NCBI RefSeq assembly: GCF_001975225.1
Contig: NZ_CP019445.1
Span: forward strand, 2,542,001 to 2,606,000
Source: Kosakonia cowanii JCM 10956 = DSM 18146
GTDB taxonomy: Bacteria; Pseudomonadota; Gammaproteobacteria; Enterobacterales; Enterobacteriaceae
Direction: 5' to 3'
Length of the DNA: 64,000 bases
Shown here one piece after another: positions 39,421 to 50,676 of the stretch. The notes beneath the pieces were generated by a model. The model searched no databases, was not told where the DNA came from, and saw only the letters and a list, made by a program, of their open reading frames with translations. Position numbers and translations under genes: made by a program. Numbering within the stretch: the first letter of the stretch is position 1; each line of letters begins with the position of its first letter.

Positions 39421-39903
39421 ATGAACAAGGTTGCGCAATTTTACCGTGAACTGGTCGCTTCACTGACCGAGCGCCTGCGTAATGGCGATCGCGATATTGA
39501 CGCATTGGTTGAACAGGCTCGCCTGAGGGTCACACAGACCGGTGAGTTAACGCGAACCGAGACGGATGAGTTAATGCGCGCTATTCGTCGCGATTTGGAA
39601 GAGTTCGCCCGCAGCTACAACGAAAGCCAGAGTGAGGTCACCGACGGCGTCTTTATGCGGGTGATTAAAGAGAGCATCTGGCAGGAGCTGGCGGATATTA
39701 CCGATAAAACCCAGCTGGAGTGGCGCGAGGTGTTTCAGGATCTCAACCACCACGGCGTCTATCACAGCGGGGAGGTGGTTGGGCTGGGGAACCTGGTCTG
39801 CGAGAAGTGCCATTTCCATCTGGCGGTCTACACGCCGGATGTACTGCCGTTATGCCCGAAATGCGGGCACGATCAGTTCCAGCGCCGTCCGTTCGAACCT
39901 TAA
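39421..39903 (+). CDS. ybeL: DUF1451 zinc-ribbon protein YbeL
   Basis: A 160-residue protein matching E. coli YbeL. A charged helical N-terminal half is followed by a C-terminal zinc ribbon, CEKCHFH ... CPKCGHDQF. Function unknown. I chose the ATG at 39421 after CCGGAGGCG rather than the frame ATG at 39394. It converges with gltL. Confidence 0.94.
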   Translation: MNKVAQFYRELVASLTERLRNGDRDIDALVEQARLRVTQTGELTRTETDELMRAIRRDLEEFARSYNESQSEVTDGVFMRVIKESIWQELADITDKTQLEWREVFQDLNHHGVYHSGEVVGLGNLVCEKCHFHLAVYTPDVLPLCPKCGHDQFQRRPFEP

Positions 39904-39909
39904 CAGCAA

Positions 39910-39938
39910 GCGCCTGCCCACATAGCGCGGGCAGGCGC
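39910..39938. terminator. Hairpin between convergent ybeL and gltL
   Basis: Strong stem GCGCCTGCCC / GGGCAGGCGC with a nine-base loop but no clear T tract on either side; probably a 3'-end stabiliser or weak terminator. Confidence 0.5.
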
Positions 39939-39945
39939 AAGGGGA

Positions 39946-40671
39946 TTAATGCAGGATCTTGGCGAGGAAGTCTTTTGCGCGATCCGATTTCGGATCGTTA
40001 AAGAAGGCATCCTTCTCCGAGTCTTCGACGATTTTCCCTTCATCCATAAAGATCACGCGGTTCGCCACTTTACGGGCGAAGCCCATTTCGTGGGTTACCA
40101 CCATCATCGTCATCCCTTCGTTAGCCAGTTCGACCATCACGTCCAGCACTTCGTTGATCATCTCCGGATCGAGCGCCGATGTCGGTTCATCAAACAGCAT
40201 CGCCACCGGATCCATGCAGAGCGCGCGGGCAATCGCCACGCGCTGCTGCTGACCACCGGAGAGCTGTGCCGGGAACTTATTGGCGTGCGCCGTCAGACCA
40301 ACGCGCTCCAGCAGCTTCAGCCCTTTGTCGCGCGCCGCCGCTTTATCGCGTTTCAGCACTTTCACCTGCGCCAGCGTCAGGTTTTCGATAATCGACAGGT
40401 GCGGGAAGAGCTCAAAGTGCTGGAACACCATACCCACGTGGGAGCGCAGCTCCGCGAGATTGGTTTTCTTGTCGTTCACTTTGGTGCCGTTTACCAGGAT
40501 CTCGCCTTTCTGCACCGGCTCAAGGCCATTGACGGTTTTGATCAGCGTCGATTTACCGGAACCCGACGGGCCGCAAACTACCACCACCTCGCCCTTTTTC
40601 ACTTCGGTGGAGCAGTCGGTCAACACCTGAAAGTGGCCATACCATTTCGAAACATTTTTCAGGGAAATCAT
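39946..40671 (-). CDS. gltL: Glutamate/aspartate ABC transporter ATP-binding protein
   Basis: A 241-residue ABC ATPase with Walker [10 protein letters not shown], signature LSGGQQQR and Walker [13 protein letters not shown]. It powers Glu/Asp uptake through GltJK. Its ATG overlaps the gltK stop by one base. Confidence 0.97.
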   Translation of the reverse strand: MISLKNVSKWYGHFQVLTDCSTEVKKGEVVVVCGPSGSGKSTLIKTVNGLEPVQKGEILVNGTKVNDKKTNLAELRSHVGMVFQHFELFPHLSIIENLTLAQVKVLKRDKAAARDKGLKLLERVGLTAHANKFPAQLSGGQQQRVAIARALCMDPVAMLFDEPTSALDPEMINEVLDVMVELANEGMTMMVVTHEMGFARKVANRVIFMDEGKIVEDSEKDAFFNDPKSDRAKDFLAKILH

Positions 40672-41345
40672 TAGACGGTCCTTTTCTTCAGCCAGCTGAC
40701 CAACAGCGAAGCACTCAAACTGATAACAAAATAGACAGCGCCGGCAAACAGGATCATCTCGACCTGCGTACCGTCACGCTCGCCAATCGTGGAGGCCGTG
40801 CGGAAGAAATCCGCCAGGCTCAGGACATACACTAACGAGGTGTCCTGGAATAAGACGATGCCCTGGGTAAGCAGCAGCGGCACCATGGCGCGAAACGCCT
40901 GCGGCAGAATAATCAGCTTCATCGACTGCCAGTGCGTCATGCCGAGCGCCAGCGCCGCGCTCGACTGCCCGCGGGAGATACTCTGGATCCCGGCGCGGAT
41001 AATCTCCGAGTAGTACGCCGCCTCAAACATCGCGAAGGCGACCATCGCCGAGATAAGCCGGATATCGGTTTTCGGCGACAGTCCCAGCACGTTTTGCAGG
41101 AAACCCGGCACGATCAGATAGAACCACAGCAGCACCATCACCAGTGGAATCGAACGGAAGACGTTAACGTAGCTTTTGGCGAACCAGCGCAGCGGTGCGA
41201 AGGTCGACAGACGCATCACTGCCAGCAGCGTGCCCCAGACGATACCGAACACAATGGCGATGGCGGTGATTTTCAGCGTCACCAGCAATCCCGCCCACAG
41301 ATAGGGAAGGGAAGGGACGATTGAACTCCAGTCAAACTCATACAT
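40671..41345 (-). CDS. gltK: Glutamate/aspartate ABC transporter permease GltK
   Basis: A 224-residue polar amino-acid permease with several membrane helices and the EAA-type loop [20 protein letters not shown] that docks the ATPase. It begins two bases after gltJ. Confidence 0.96.
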   Translation of the reverse strand: MYEFDWSSIVPSLPYLWAGLLVTLKITAIAIVFGIVWGTLLAVMRLSTFAPLRWFAKSYVNVFRSIPLVMVLLWFYLIVPGFLQNVLGLSPKTDIRLISAMVAFAMFEAAYYSEIIRAGIQSISRGQSSAALALGMTHWQSMKLIILPQAFRAMVPLLLTQGIVLFQDTSLVYVLSLADFFRTASTIGERDGTQVEMILFAGAVYFVISLSASLLVSWLKKRTV

Positions 41346-41347
41346 CG

Positions 41348-42088
41348 TTATTTGCCTCCCATATTGCCCGGCAGGCGGATTTTGCGTTCAACCAGGTTCA
41401 TCACCAGCATAATCACGGCGTTAATCACCACGTAAGCGAGGGTAATGGCGGTAAAAGATTCCCATGCGTGGGCGGAGTAATCTAGCAGTTTGCCCGCCTG
41501 CGCCGCCATATCCACCAGACCAATGGTCGAAGCGATGGCCGAGTTTTTCACCAGGTTCATCATCTCGGAGGTCATCGGCGGAACGATCACGCGGTAGGCA
41601 TTCGGCAGCAGCACGTAGCGGTAGGTTTGCGGCAGCGTCAGGCCCATCGCCAGCCCGGCATTTTTCTGCCCGCGCGGCAGCGACTGGATCGCGGCGCGCA
41701 CCTGCTCGCAGACGCGAGCGGCAGTAAACAGCCCAAGGCAGACCATTGACGAGAGGAAGAACTGGATGTTGGGATCCAGTTCTGCCTTAAACCACATGCC
41801 GATATCTTCCGGCAGCAGCTCCGGTACCACGAGATACCAGGTAAAGAACTGCACAATCAGCGGCACGTTACGGAACAGTTCCACATATAAGGTGCCGATC
41901 CCCGAGAGGAAGCGGTTGGGAACGGTGCGCAGGATGCCAAACAGAGAGCCGACCAGGAAGGCGATAATCCAGGCCGTCACCGACAGGGCGATGGTGACCT
42001 GAAAACCGCTCCATAACCAGCCAAGATAGGTGGTGTTGCCGAACGGGGCCTGTTGCAGGAAGATTCCCCAGTTCCAGTCTATGGACAT
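41348..42088 (-). CDS. gltJ: Glutamate/aspartate ABC transporter permease GltJ
   Basis: A 246-residue permease partner of GltK with the docking loop [21 protein letters not shown]. It is separated from gltI by 158 bases that carry SroC and a strong terminator hairpin, so gltJKL are expected at a lower level than the binding protein. Confidence 0.96.
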   Translation of the reverse strand: MSIDWNWGIFLQQAPFGNTTYLGWLWSGFQVTIALSVTAWIIAFLVGSLFGILRTVPNRFLSGIGTLYVELFRNVPLIVQFFTWYLVVPELLPEDIGMWFKAELDPNIQFFLSSMVCLGLFTAARVCEQVRAAIQSLPRGQKNAGLAMGLTLPQTYRYVLLPNAYRVIVPPMTSEMMNLVKNSAIASTIGLVDMAAQAGKLLDYSAHAWESFTAITLAYVVINAVIMLVMNLVERKIRLPGNMGGK

Positions 42089-42102
42089 AAATCTACTCCA
42101 GA

Positions 42103-42246
42103 AAAAAAAGGGTAGCAGCGCTACCCTCGAAGATTGTGTGAAGTGCGAATGTTCACGCTGAGTGGGGAACGGCCACTCAACGCATAGTCTGTCCGTGCAG
42201 CTTCGACAATCGAGAGGGCAGGTAAACCCGCCCCTAATGGTTGTAA
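42103..42246 (-). ncRNA. sroC: SroC small RNA (gltI-gltJ intergenic)
   Basis: The gltI-gltJ gap ends on the minus strand in the stem GGGTAGC / GCTACCC followed by eight T, just before gltJ. In E. coli and Salmonella this interval gives SroC, a fragment cut by RNase E from the gltIJKL mRNA that base-pairs with and destroys GcvB. Position, orientation and terminator agree; the 5' end is a processing site, set here at the gltI stop. Confidence 0.75.
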
Positions 42247-43167
42247 TTAGTTCAGAGCTTTGTCATTCGGTTCTTTGAACAGCGCTTTCATGTCGTCAGA
42301 AAGATCGAAGTTCAGGTTCATGTTTTTCGGTGGAATCGGGTTTTTAAACCACTTGGTGAACGATTTTTCCGCCGCGCCAGAGGTCTGGTACTGCGCGATG
42401 GTCTCATCCATCAGCTTTTTAAATTCCGGATCGTTTTTGCGCAGCATACAGCCGTAAGCCTCTTTCGACTGCGGCGTGCCGACGATCTCCCAGTTATCTT
42501 GTTTCTTCGCCTTCGCGCGCTCGCCAGCCAGCAGGGCATCATCCATCATAAAGGCCACCGCGCGGCCGCTCTCCAGCGTACGGAAGGAGTCGCCGTGATC
42601 TTTCGCGCTGATGATGCGCATATCCATCTTCTTCTCGTCGTTCAGCTTGTTAAGCAGGATCTCGGAGGTGGTGCCGGAGGTGACAACCACGGCTTTGCCT
42701 TTCAGGTCGGCGAAATCTTTGATCGGGCCGCCTTTTTTGGTCAGCAGACGGGTGCCAACCACGAAAATGGTGTCAGAGAAGGCCGCCTGTTTCTGGCGCT
42801 CGACGTTGTTAGTGGTGGAGCCGCACTCAAAATCGAAGGTGCCGTTTTGCAGCAGCGGAATGCGGTTCTGCGAGGTGACAGGAATCAGCTTAACGGCCAG
42901 ATCCGGCTTGTTGAGCTTCTTCTTCACCGCTTCAACGATAGCGTTGGAGTAGTCTTGTGAATAACCGACAACTTTCTGTGCGTTGTCGTAATAGGAGAAC
43001 GGTACGGAAGATTCACGGTGACCGACGACGATAACGCCGTTTTTGGCAATTTTATCCAGCGTCGATTGCTGAGCCGCTGCGTCGGCAGGCTTCGCCTCTT
43101 CGGCATGTGCCAGACCGGCGGACAGTCCCATCACCAGCATGGCGGCGGCCAGTTTACGTAATTGCAT
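42247..43167 (-). CDS. gltI: Periplasmic glutamate/aspartate-binding protein GltI
   Basis: A 306-residue solute-binding protein with a signal peptide ending AHA (about residue 22). The mature chain is a bacterial extracellular solute-binding family 3 fold with cysteines in FECGSTTNN and AYGCMLRKN for one disulfide. It delivers Glu or Asp to GltJK. The leader upstream is rich in C/A repeats, the hallmark of GcvB targets. Confidence 0.96.
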   Translation of the reverse strand: MQLRKLAAAMLVMGLSAGLAHAEEAKPADAAAQQSTLDKIAKNGVIVVGHRESSVPFSYYDNAQKVVGYSQDYSNAIVEAVKKKLNKPDLAVKLIPVTSQNRIPLLQNGTFDFECGSTTNNVERQKQAAFSDTIFVVGTRLLTKKGGPIKDFADLKGKAVVVTSGTTSEILLNKLNDEKKMDMRIISAKDHGDSFRTLESGRAVAFMMDDALLAGERAKAKKQDNWEIVGTPQSKEAYGCMLRKNDPEFKKLMDETIAQYQTSGAAEKSFTKWFKNPIPPKNMNLNFDLSDDMKALFKEPNDKALN

Positions 43168-43208
43168 ATCCAGACTCCTTTATCGTCAGTGCGTAAAGCA
43201 CAGTGATA

Positions 43209-43268
43209 CCCGTTGTGTTGTTGTTATGTGCTGCTACATATTCGTGCAGTGTCGTGTGTGTTTGTTAC
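43209..43268 (-). promoter_or_regulatory. C/A-rich stretches upstream of gltI, probable GcvB target
   Basis: On the minus strand the region reads CACATAACAACAACACAACG (43230-43211) and, farther up, AACAAACACACACGACAC. GcvB uses a G/U-rich element to bind such C/A-rich leaders, gltI being a known target in Salmonella. The nearer stretch lies about 45-65 bases before the ATG. Whether the farther one is transcribed is unknown. Confidence 0.6.
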
Positions 43269-43487
43269 ATTTAGTCTGGCTTAATGTAAAGAATTTGCTG
43301 CGGTATTGTTTATTTTTGCGAGGCGCGCCGCACCGTTTAGAGGCAAAAATCTCACATTGCACCAGAATAGTGCTGCGACCGATCCCTGCCGGTGCGACCC
43401 GTTTACGCACGGGCAGATTTGGTCGTCACAGGGTAGATATAAGCAAGCGGCATGCCAGTTTGGCGGGTGAAGAAGTGAGAAGTCACC

Positions 43488-43713
43488 CAGGCCGGATAAG
43501 CGCAGCGCTATCGGGCAAAGATATGAGGTCACTGCCGGATGGCGGCTTGCGCCTTATCCGGCCTACGGGGAAGTTTGAAGTTTTGTAGGCCGGATAAGCG
43601 CAGCGCTATCCGGCAAAGATATGAGTTCACTGCCGGATGGCGGCTTACGCCTTATGTGGCCTACGGAGAAGTGCGAAATTTTGTAGGCCGGATAAGCGCA
43701 GCGCCATCCGGCA
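43488..43713. repeat. BIME array, five REPs with a 98-bp period
   Basis: Five REP palindromes alternate in orientation (about 43488, 43531, 43583, 43629, 43682). The same-orientation cores start at 43491, 43589 and 43687, exactly 98 bases apart, with nearly identical spacers, so this is a tandemly amplified BIME of two and a half units. It fills the gap between the gltI leader and the lnt 3' end. Confidence 0.9.
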
Positions 43714-43728
43714 ATCAGCAGCGAAAAA

Positions 43729-45267
43729 TTAACGACGGCGTTGACGCAGGCCCAACACCAGCGCGGCAAAGCCCAGCAGAACCGTGATAATCCACACCGG
43801 CCAGTTACCCATTCGCGCATACGGTGTCAATCCGCTGGTGGGGGTTACTTTCGCCGTCAGCACCTCGCGGGTGAACTGCGGCAGCATCGCCTGGATCTCC
43901 CCCTGCGGCCCAATCACGGCGGTAATGCCGTTATTGGTGCTGCGCAGCAGCGGGCGCGCCAGCTCCAGAGAACGCATACGCGCCATCTGGAAGTGCTGCC
44001 ATGGCCCAATTGACTTACCAAACCAGGCATCGTTGGAGATGGTCAACAGGAAGTCGGTGTCCGGACGGAAGTTATCCCGCACCTGCTCGCCGAGAATAAT
44101 CTCGTAGCAGATTGCCGCCGTCAGTTTTAAACCATGAGCCGACAGCGGTGCCTGCACATAAGACCCGCGGCTAAAGGATGACATTGGCAGATCGAAAAAG
44201 GGCGCGAGTGGTCGCAGAATCGACTCCAGCGGCACAAACTCGCCAAACGGCACGAGGTGATTTTTGTTGTAGCGATCCGTTGAGCGATAGCTATACGGGC
44301 TGCCGGTCCCCAGCGTAATCGCCGCGTTGTAGGTGTCGTAGCGATTCTGTTGATTGAGACGCGCATCAACAATACCGGTAATCAGCGTGGCATTGTTCGC
44401 CCGCAGGGTTTTATCCATCTCGTTGAGAAAACCCTGCTGATTAATCTCCAGATCCGGGATTGCCGACTCTGGCCAGATAATCAGCTGCGACTTGCCCAGC
44501 ACCTGCTCTGTCGCCCCGGCGTAAATCTTCAGCGTATTGAGCAGCTCACCTGCGTCCCACTTCATCGACTGGGGAATATTACCCTGCACCATCGTCACCT
44601 GGGTGGTGCGATCTGGCAGCAGCTGATACCACTGAATAAAACGCAGCGGGAAGGGGAGGGCGAAGAGCACAACCGCCGCCACCAGCGGACGCCAGTTACG
44701 GGTTGCCAGCGCCAGCACCAGCAGGCCGCTGACGACCATCAGCAGGATGTTAATCGACTCGACGCCGAGCACCGGTGCCAGACCTTTCAGCGGGCCATCA
44801 ATCTGGCTATAGCCAAACTGCAGCCACGGGAAGCCGGTCAGCACCCAGCCGCGCAGGAACTCGGTGATCTGCCACACCACCGGCGCGGCAACCGCCACGC
44901 GCAGCCAGCTGGTTTTTGGCCACAGGCGCGCGAGCAGGCCGGCAAACAGGCCGGTATAGAGCGAGAGATAAGCCGCCAGCAGCGCGACGATAAAGACATT
45001 GATGGGGCCAGGCATGCCGCCAAACTGCGCGATGCTGACATAGACCCAGTGTACGCCGCTGCCAAACAGGCCAAGCCCCCAGGCGTAGCCAATCCAGGCG
45101 GCCTGTAACGGACGGCGGTTAAGGGTTAAGCCCTGCAGGCCCATCAGGGAGAGAAGCGCGGCGGGCCAGAGGTCATAAGGTGAAAAAGCCAGCGTTCCGC
45201 TGGCTCCGAACAGTAACGCCAGCAGCAGACGGACGCGCTGGCGCTCAAACAAGGCGGCAAATACCAT
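43729..45267 (-). CDS. lnt: Apolipoprotein N-acyltransferase
   Basis: A 512-residue inner-membrane enzyme adding the third acyl chain to lipoproteins such as RlpA and LptE. The N-terminal half has several membrane helices; the periplasmic nitrilase domain carries the Glu in WPESAIP and the catalytic Cys in AAICYEII. Length equals E. coli Lnt. It begins five bases after corC. Confidence 0.96.
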   Translation of the reverse strand: MVFAALFERQRVRLLLALLFGASGTLAFSPYDLWPAALLSLMGLQGLTLNRRPLQAAWIGYAWGLGLFGSGVHWVYVSIAQFGGMPGPINVFIVALLAAYLSLYTGLFAGLLARLWPKTSWLRVAVAAPVVWQITEFLRGWVLTGFPWLQFGYSQIDGPLKGLAPVLGVESINILLMVVSGLLVLALATRNWRPLVAAVVLFALPFPLRFIQWYQLLPDRTTQVTMVQGNIPQSMKWDAGELLNTLKIYAGATEQVLGKSQLIIWPESAIPDLEINQQGFLNEMDKTLRANNATLITGIVDARLNQQNRYDTYNAAITLGTGSPYSYRSTDRYNKNHLVPFGEFVPLESILRPLAPFFDLPMSSFSRGSYVQAPLSAHGLKLTAAICYEIILGEQVRDNFRPDTDFLLTISNDAWFGKSIGPWQHFQMARMRSLELARPLLRSTNNGITAVIGPQGEIQAMLPQFTREVLTAKVTPTSGLTPYARMGNWPVWIITVLLGFAALVLGLRQRRR

Positions 45268-45272
45268 TTACA

Positions 45273-46151
45273 TTACTCATCCAGTTTCGGTTGCGGAGAA
45301 TCATCCGGCATTCTGACATGGACCTGAATAATACGTCGACTGTCTGCCATAGCGACCTTGAATTGGTAACCATCAATGTCGATAGATTCGCCGCGCGCGG
45401 GGAGGTGACCAAACGCCTGCATCACCAGACCGCCAATGGTATCGACCTCTTCATCGCTGAAGTGGGTACCGAAGGTGTCGTTAAAGTCTTCAATCGGCGC
45501 CAGCGCGCGCACCGTCCAGGTGTGACGGCTCAGCTGGCGGAAATCGATATCCTCTTCTTCGTCATACTCATCTTCGATTTCGCCGACGATCAGCTCAAGA
45601 ATATCTTCGATAGTAACCAGACCGGAGACACCACCAAACTCATCAATAACGATAGCCATGTGGTAGCGCTGGGAACGGAACTCTTTGAGCATACGGTCAA
45701 CGCGCTTGCTCTCCGGTACCACCACTGCCGGGCGTAACACTTTTTCCATGCTGAATGCTTCGGCATCGCTGCGCATAAACGGCAGCAGATCCTTGGCCAT
45801 CAGAATCCCTTCGATATGATCTTTGTCTTCGCTAATGACCGGGAAACGCGAGTGGGCGGACTCGATAATGACATCGAGACACTCGTCCAGCGTCTGGTTG
45901 CGTTTCAGGGTGATCATTTGTGAACGGGGGATCATGATGTCGCGTACGCGCTGGTCCGCAATATCCATCACCCCTTCGAGCATGTCGCGCGTATCTTCAT
46001 CGATAAGCTCGTTCTGCCCGGAGTCTCGGATCAGAGCCAGTAATTCATCACGGTTTTTCGGTTCGCCGTGAAAGAGCTGGCTGAGTAAAAGGGAGAAGAA
46101 TCCCTTTTTGCTGTTGGTGTTGTCGCTACTGTGTGAGTTATCGTCGCTCAT
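45273..46151 (-). CDS. corC: CNNM-type magnesium/cobalt efflux accessory protein CorC
   Basis: A 292-residue cytosolic protein with paired CBS domains (about 65-190) and a C-terminal CorC/HlyC domain (about 205-285). It was linked to Co2+ resistance and Mg2+ export in Salmonella and is also called ybeX. I started at the ATG at 46151 ([10 protein letters not shown]), which gives the E. coli length; the frame runs 49 residues further upstream without support. Confidence 0.94.
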   Translation of the reverse strand: MSDDNSHSSDNTNSKKGFFSLLLSQLFHGEPKNRDELLALIRDSGQNELIDEDTRDMLEGVMDIADQRVRDIMIPRSQMITLKRNQTLDECLDVIIESAHSRFPVISEDKDHIEGILMAKDLLPFMRSDAEAFSMEKVLRPAVVVPESKRVDRMLKEFRSQRYHMAIVIDEFGGVSGLVTIEDILELIVGEIEDEYDEEEDIDFRQLSRHTWTVRALAPIEDFNDTFGTHFSDEEVDTIGGLVMQAFGHLPARGESIDIDGYQFKVAMADSRRIIQVHVRMPDDSPQPKLDE

Positions 46152-46254
46152 GGCGTCGTGTGGGTTCTCATGTTGGTTGAATTGTCGCTCGTCACGCGTA
46201 AACTCAGCGCCGGACGGCATTTTGTGCCAATGCGCCAGCGAACTGGCGCACAGA

Positions 46255-46722
46255 CTACTCCTTCTCGGAAATGTACGGATCCTCATAGCCCAGAGCAAGC
46301 ATTATCTCTGTCTCGATCCCTTCCATCTCTTCCGCTTCCTCATCCTCGATATGGTCATACCCCAGCAGGTGTAAGCTGCCGTGGATCACCATATGCGCCC
46401 AGTGGGCTTCGAGGGGTTTAACCTGTTCGAGTGCCTCCTGCTCAACCACCTGGCGGCAGATGATCAGATCGCCCAGCAGCGGCATTTCGATGCCGGGCGG
46501 CGCTTCGAACGGGAAAGAGAGCACGTTGGTCGGTTTATCTTTCCCGCGATAGGTCAGGTTCAGCTCGTGACTCTCTGCGCTGTCGACCAGGCGGATGGTC
46601 ACTTCCGCTTCCGGCTGGAACTGCGGGATCACCGCATCCAGCCACGCCTGAAACTGCGCTTCATCCGGCAGGCCAGTGTTATCTTCGCAGGCCAGCTGTA
46701 AATCGAGGATCACCTGACTCAT
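46255..46722 (-). CDS. ybeY: Endoribonuclease YbeY (rRNA maturation, quality control)
   Basis: A 155-residue metal-dependent RNase with the zinc-binding triad H114, H118 and H124 in [11 protein letters not shown]. It acts in 16S rRNA 3'-end maturation and 70S quality control. Its ATG overlaps the ybeZ stop by four bases. Confidence 0.97.
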   Translation of the reverse strand: MSQVILDLQLACEDNTGLPDEAQFQAWLDAVIPQFQPEAEVTIRLVDSAESHELNLTYRGKDKPTNVLSFPFEAPPGIEMPLLGDLIICRQVVEQEALEQVKPLEAHWAHMVIHGSLHLLGYDHIEDEEAEEMEGIETEIMLALGYEDPYISEKE

Positions 46723-47765
46723 TTCTGCTCCTGATCCTGGGCTTCGCGCTTACGCTCGGCGGCCAGTTCTGCTTTCCGTTTTTGCTCCGCTTCTTCCCAG
46801 GCTTCATAAGCGATAACAATGCGTGCTACCACAGGATGGCGCACCACGTCTTCGCTGTGGAAGAAGTTGAAGCTGATCTCATCGACATTCGCCAGCACTT
46901 CGATAGCGTGGCGCAGGCCCGATTTGGTGCTGCGCGGCAGGTCAATCTGTGTGACGTCGCCGGTGATCACCGCTTTCGAGTTAAAACCAATACGCGTCAG
47001 GAACATCTTCATCTGTTCGATGGTGGTGTTCTGGCTCTCATCAAGAATGATAAAGGCATCATTCAGGGTGCGACCACGCATATAAGCGAGCGGGGCGACC
47101 TCAATGACGTTGCGCTCCATCAGCTTCTCAACGCGCTCAAAGCCGAGCATCTCAAACAGCGCGTCATAGAGCGGGCGCAGATAAGGGTCGACCTTTTGGC
47201 TGAGATCGCCGGGCAGGAAGCCGAGCTTTTCACCCGCTTCCACCGCCGGGCGGGTCAGCAGAATGCGACGCACTTCCTGGCGCTCAAGCGCATCCACGGC
47301 GGCTGCGACTGCGAGGTAGGTTTTACCCGTACCCGCCGGGCCAACGCCGAAGGTGATGTCATGATCGAGCACGTTAGCGATGTACTGCGCCTGGTTCGGC
47401 GTGCGTGGCTTAATAACGCCGCGCTTGGTCTTGATGTTGACCGCTTTACCGTACTCCGGCACGCTCTCAGCGCTCTGCTCCAGCACGCGCGCTTCTTTGA
47501 TCGCCAGGTGGATCTGGTTCGGCTCGATATCCTGGGTCTGACCGCGCATCGGCGCAGTGTCGACATACAGCGTGTGCAGAATATCGGCAGCCGCATTGAC
47601 GCAAATTTCGCGTCCGGTGAGTTTGAAGTGATTATCGCGGCGGTTGATTTCGATGCCCAGTCGCCGCTCCAGTTGTTTGATGTTGTCGTCAAACGGGCCG
47701 CACAGACTTAGCAGACGTGCGTTGTCCGCTGGCTCAAGGGTGATTTCACGCGTATCTATGTTCAA
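46719..47765 (-). CDS. ybeZ: PhoH-like ATPase YbeZ
   Basis: A 348-residue PhoH-family P-loop NTPase with Walker A GPAGTGKT at 142-149 and DESQNTT as Walker B. It partners YbeY in RNA processing. It heads the unit ybeZ-ybeY-corC-lnt. Confidence 0.95.
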   Translation of the reverse strand: MNIDTREITLEPADNARLLSLCGPFDDNIKQLERRLGIEINRRDNHFKLTGREICVNAAADILHTLYVDTAPMRGQTQDIEPNQIHLAIKEARVLEQSAESVPEYGKAVNIKTKRGVIKPRTPNQAQYIANVLDHDITFGVGPAGTGKTYLAVAAAVDALERQEVRRILLTRPAVEAGEKLGFLPGDLSQKVDPYLRPLYDALFEMLGFERVEKLMERNVIEVAPLAYMRGRTLNDAFIILDESQNTTIEQMKMFLTRIGFNSKAVITGDVTQIDLPRSTKSGLRHAIEVLANVDEISFNFFHSEDVVRHPVVARIVIAYEAWEEAEQKRKAELAAERKREAQDQEQK

Positions 47766-47867
47766 ACTGTTCCTCTTTGATATGTGTCGCCATAGCGTCT
47801 CTCTGGCAAGTATTTACGGCATCGCCAGAAGTCGCAAGCATCAGACAGCATGTTGGGGTGATCGCGG

Positions 47868-47901
47868 GGAAAAGCAAGGCCTGCCAGAAATGGCAGGCCT
47901 G
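47868..47901 (-). terminator. Intrinsic terminator of miaB
   Basis: Stem AGGCCTGCCA / TGGCAGGCCT with a four-base loop; on the minus strand TGCTTTTCC follows. Confidence 0.7.
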
Positions 47902-47906
47902 AGGTT

Positions 47907-49331
47907 TTACGGCTGATATGTACCTACGCCAAGCTCGTTCTCTTTACGGGTACGGGCGATCACCGAAGCCGGAGATTCCGCAACGCGCAGCCCCATCTCC
48001 TCTTCGGTACGCACCAGCACGCCGCGCAGGGAGTTGGTATAAACATCCACGATCTCGACGTCGACAAACTTGCCGATCATCTCCGGCGTGCCTTCGAAGT
48101 TCACCACGCGGTTGTTCTCGGTACGACCGGACAACTCCATGATGCTCTTACGCGAAGTACCTTCCACCAGAATACGCTGCGTGGTGCCCAGCATGCGGCG
48201 GCTCCAGGCCATCGCCTGCTGGTTAATACGGTCTTGCAGGATATAGAGACGCTGCTTCTTCTCTTCATCCGGCACATCGTCAACCATGTCGGCAGCCGGG
48301 GTACCCGGACGCGCAGAGAAGATAAAGCTGTAGCTCATGTCGAAATTGACATCGGCAATGAGCTTCATAGTCTTCTCAAAGTCATCGGTGGTTTCGCCCG
48401 GGAAGCCGACGATAAAGTCAGAGCTGATCTGAATATCGGGACGCGCCTCGCGCAGCTTACGAATGATCGCTTTATACTCCAGCGCGGTGTGGGTACGCCC
48501 CATCAGGTTCAGCACGCGGTCGGAACCGCTCTGCACCGGCAGGTGCAGGAAGCTCACCAGCTCCGGCGTATCGCGATAGACATCAACGATATCGTCGGTG
48601 AACTCAATCGGGTGGCTGGTGGTAAAGCGAATACGGTCGATGCCGTCAATCGCGGCGACCAGGCGCAGCAGATCGGCAAAAGTGCCGGTTGTGCCGTCAT
48701 AGTTTTCCCCGCGCCAGGCGTTAACGTTCTGGCCAAGCAGGTTCACTTCACGCACGCCCTGCGCCGCCAGCTGGGCGATCTCAAACAGGATGTCGTCAGA
48801 AGGACGGCTCACCTCTTCGCCGCGGGTGTAAGGCACCACGCAGTAGGTGCAATATTTGTTGCACCCTTCCATGATCGAGACAAAGGCGGTTGGGCCTTCG
48901 GCGCGCGGCTCCGGCAGGCGGTCGAATTTTTCAATTTCCGGGAAGCTGATATCGACGACCGGGCTGCGGTTGCCGCGCACGGAGTTGATCATCTCCGGCA
49001 GACGGTGCAGGGTTTGCGGCCCGAAAATGATGTCGACATAGTGGGCGCGCTGGCGAATGTGATCGCCCTCCTGCGAGGCCACGCAGCCGCCGACGCCAAT
49101 AATCAGCTCCGGCTTTTTCTCTTTCAGCAGCTTCCAGCGGCCCAGCTGATGGAAAACTTTCTCCTGGGCTTTTTCGCGGATTGAGCAGGTATTGAGCAGC
49201 AGCACATCCGCTTCTTCCGCAACCTCGGTCAGTTGATAGCCGTGGGTGGCATCCAGCAGATCGGCCATCTTTGATGAATCATATTCGTTCATCTGACAGC
49301 CCCAGGTTTTAATATGGAGTTTTTTTGTCAT
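47907..49331 (-). CDS. miaB: tRNA-2-methylthio-N6-isopentenyladenosine synthase
   Basis: A 474-residue radical-SAM methylthiotransferase that adds the 2-methylthio group to i6A37 of tRNAs. The UPF0004 domain has C12 (KTWGCQMNE) and further cysteines; the radical-SAM cluster is at C157, C161 and C164 in GCNKYCTYC; a TRAM domain ends the protein. I used the ATG at 49331, 40 residues into the longer frame, giving the E. coli length. Confidence 0.97.
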   Translation of the reverse strand: MTKKLHIKTWGCQMNEYDSSKMADLLDATHGYQLTEVAEEADVLLLNTCSIREKAQEKVFHQLGRWKLLKEKKPELIIGVGGCVASQEGDHIRQRAHYVDIIFGPQTLHRLPEMINSVRGNRSPVVDISFPEIEKFDRLPEPRAEGPTAFVSIMEGCNKYCTYCVVPYTRGEEVSRPSDDILFEIAQLAAQGVREVNLLGQNVNAWRGENYDGTTGTFADLLRLVAAIDGIDRIRFTTSHPIEFTDDIVDVYRDTPELVSFLHLPVQSGSDRVLNLMGRTHTALEYKAIIRKLREARPDIQISSDFIVGFPGETTDDFEKTMKLIADVNFDMSYSFIFSARPGTPAADMVDDVPDEEKKQRLYILQDRINQQAMAWSRRMLGTTQRILVEGTSRKSIMELSGRTENNRVVNFEGTPEMIGKFVDVEIVDVYTNSLRGVLVRTEEEMGLRVAESPASVIARTRKENELGVGTYQP

Positions 49332-49503
49332 CGACTTGCTCTTGCGTAAGTTCGTATACCCGGAGTATGACGGGTATAAGCCAGGATTGCAGGCCGCGTA
49401 TTGTAATGCTTTGGTTGCGCCCTGACCAGTATGACGGTTGACGGGGGGCAAGGGCGCAAAAATCCGGTAGACTTAGGCCATTCATCTAAAAGGACACTTC
49501 GCC

Positions 49504-50676
49504 ATGACAAATCACTCCACAGAGGTCGCTATTGTTGGCGGCGGTATGGTCGGCGGGGCGCTGGCGTTAGGGCTGGCGCAACAGGGTTTTGCCGTCACGG
49601 TAATTGATAAACAGACGCCTGCGCCCTTTGATGCCAGCGCGCCGCCGGATGTGCGCATCTCGGCGATCAGCGCCGCCTCGGTCGAACTGCTGCGCGGATT
49701 GGGCGTCTGGGAGAGCATCGAAGCGATGCGTTGCCACCCCTACCGACAGCTGGAGACGTGGGAGTGGGAAAACGCCCACGTGCTGTTTGACGCCAGCGAG
49801 CTGAAGCTGCCGCTGCTCGGGTATATGGTGGAAAACAGCGTTCTGCAGTACGCCTTATGGCAGGCGTTGCAGGCGCATTCGCAGGTGACGCTGAGCACAG
49901 AGACGCTGAGCGGGCGTGAAGCCAGTGAGGGCACCCAAACCCTAAGTTTTGAAAATGGCGATACATTGACGGCACAGCTGCTGATTGGCGCGGATGGTGC
50001 CAACTCCTGGGTGCGCCAGTCGGCGGGGATCGGTATTCATGCCTGGCAGTACGATCAATCCTGCATGCTGATAAGCGTCGAGTGCGAGCAGGAGGCGGGC
50101 GAGTCGACCTGGCAGCACTTTACGCCGAACGGGCCGCACGCCTTTTTGCCGCTTTATGATCGCTGGGCGTCGCTGGTGTGGTACGACAAGCCTGCGCGCA
50201 TTCGCCAGTTACAAACCCTCTCCATGACGCAACTGGAGCAGGAGATCGCCCGCAACTTTCCGCCGCGGCTGGGGCGCGTTAAAGCGGTCTCTGCGGCGTC
50301 GTTCCCGCTGGTGCGTCGCCATGCGCTGCAATATATGCAGCCGGGGCTGGCGCTGGTGGGCGATGCGGCGCACACCATTCATCCGCTGGCAGGGCAGGGT
50401 GTCAATCTTGGTTATCGCGACGTTGATGCGCTGCTGGATGTGCTGTCACGCGCCCGCAGCCACGGCGAAGCATGGGCCAGCCGCGAGGTGCTGCAACGCT
50501 ACCAGACGCGGCGCAGGGCGGATAACTTCATTATGCAGAGCGGGATGGATCTCTTTTATGCCGGGTTCAGTAACGATCTTGGCCCGCTGCGTGTGTTACG
50601 CAATATTGGCCTGATGGCGGCAGAGCGCGCCGGAGGGTTGAAACGCCAGGCGCTGAAATACGCCTTAGGTCTGTAA
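49504..50676 (+). CDS. ubiF: 3-demethoxyubiquinol 3-hydroxylase UbiF
   Basis: A 390-residue FAD monooxygenase of aerobic ubiquinone synthesis. The FAD motif VGGGMVGGALALGL is at the N-terminus, and the second FAD motif GDAAHTIHPLAGQGVNLG near 285. AAGGACAC precedes the ATG. It is divergent from miaB as in E. coli. Confidence 0.96.
   Translation: MTNHSTEVAIVGGGMVGGALALGLAQQGFAVTVIDKQTPAPFDASAPPDVRISAISAASVELLRGLGVWESIEAMRCHPYRQLETWEWENAHVLFDASELKLPLLGYMVENSVLQYALWQALQAHSQVTLSTETLSGREASEGTQTLSFENGDTLTAQLLIGADGANSWVRQSAGIGIHAWQYDQSCMLISVECEQEAGESTWQHFTPNGPHAFLPLYDRWASLVWYDKPARIRQLQTLSMTQLEQEIARNFPPRLGRVKAVSAASFPLVRRHALQYMQPGLALVGDAAHTIHPLAGQGVNLGYRDVDALLDVLSRARSHGEAWASREVLQRYQTRRRADNFIMQSGMDLFYAGFSNDLGPLRVLRNIGLMAAERAGGLKRQALKYALGL

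Noticed and set aside
43488..43713. Possible CRISPR array, because of regularly spaced repeats
   Set aside because: Repeats are REP palindromes in alternating orientation, and the spacers are themselves repeated; no cas gene is near.
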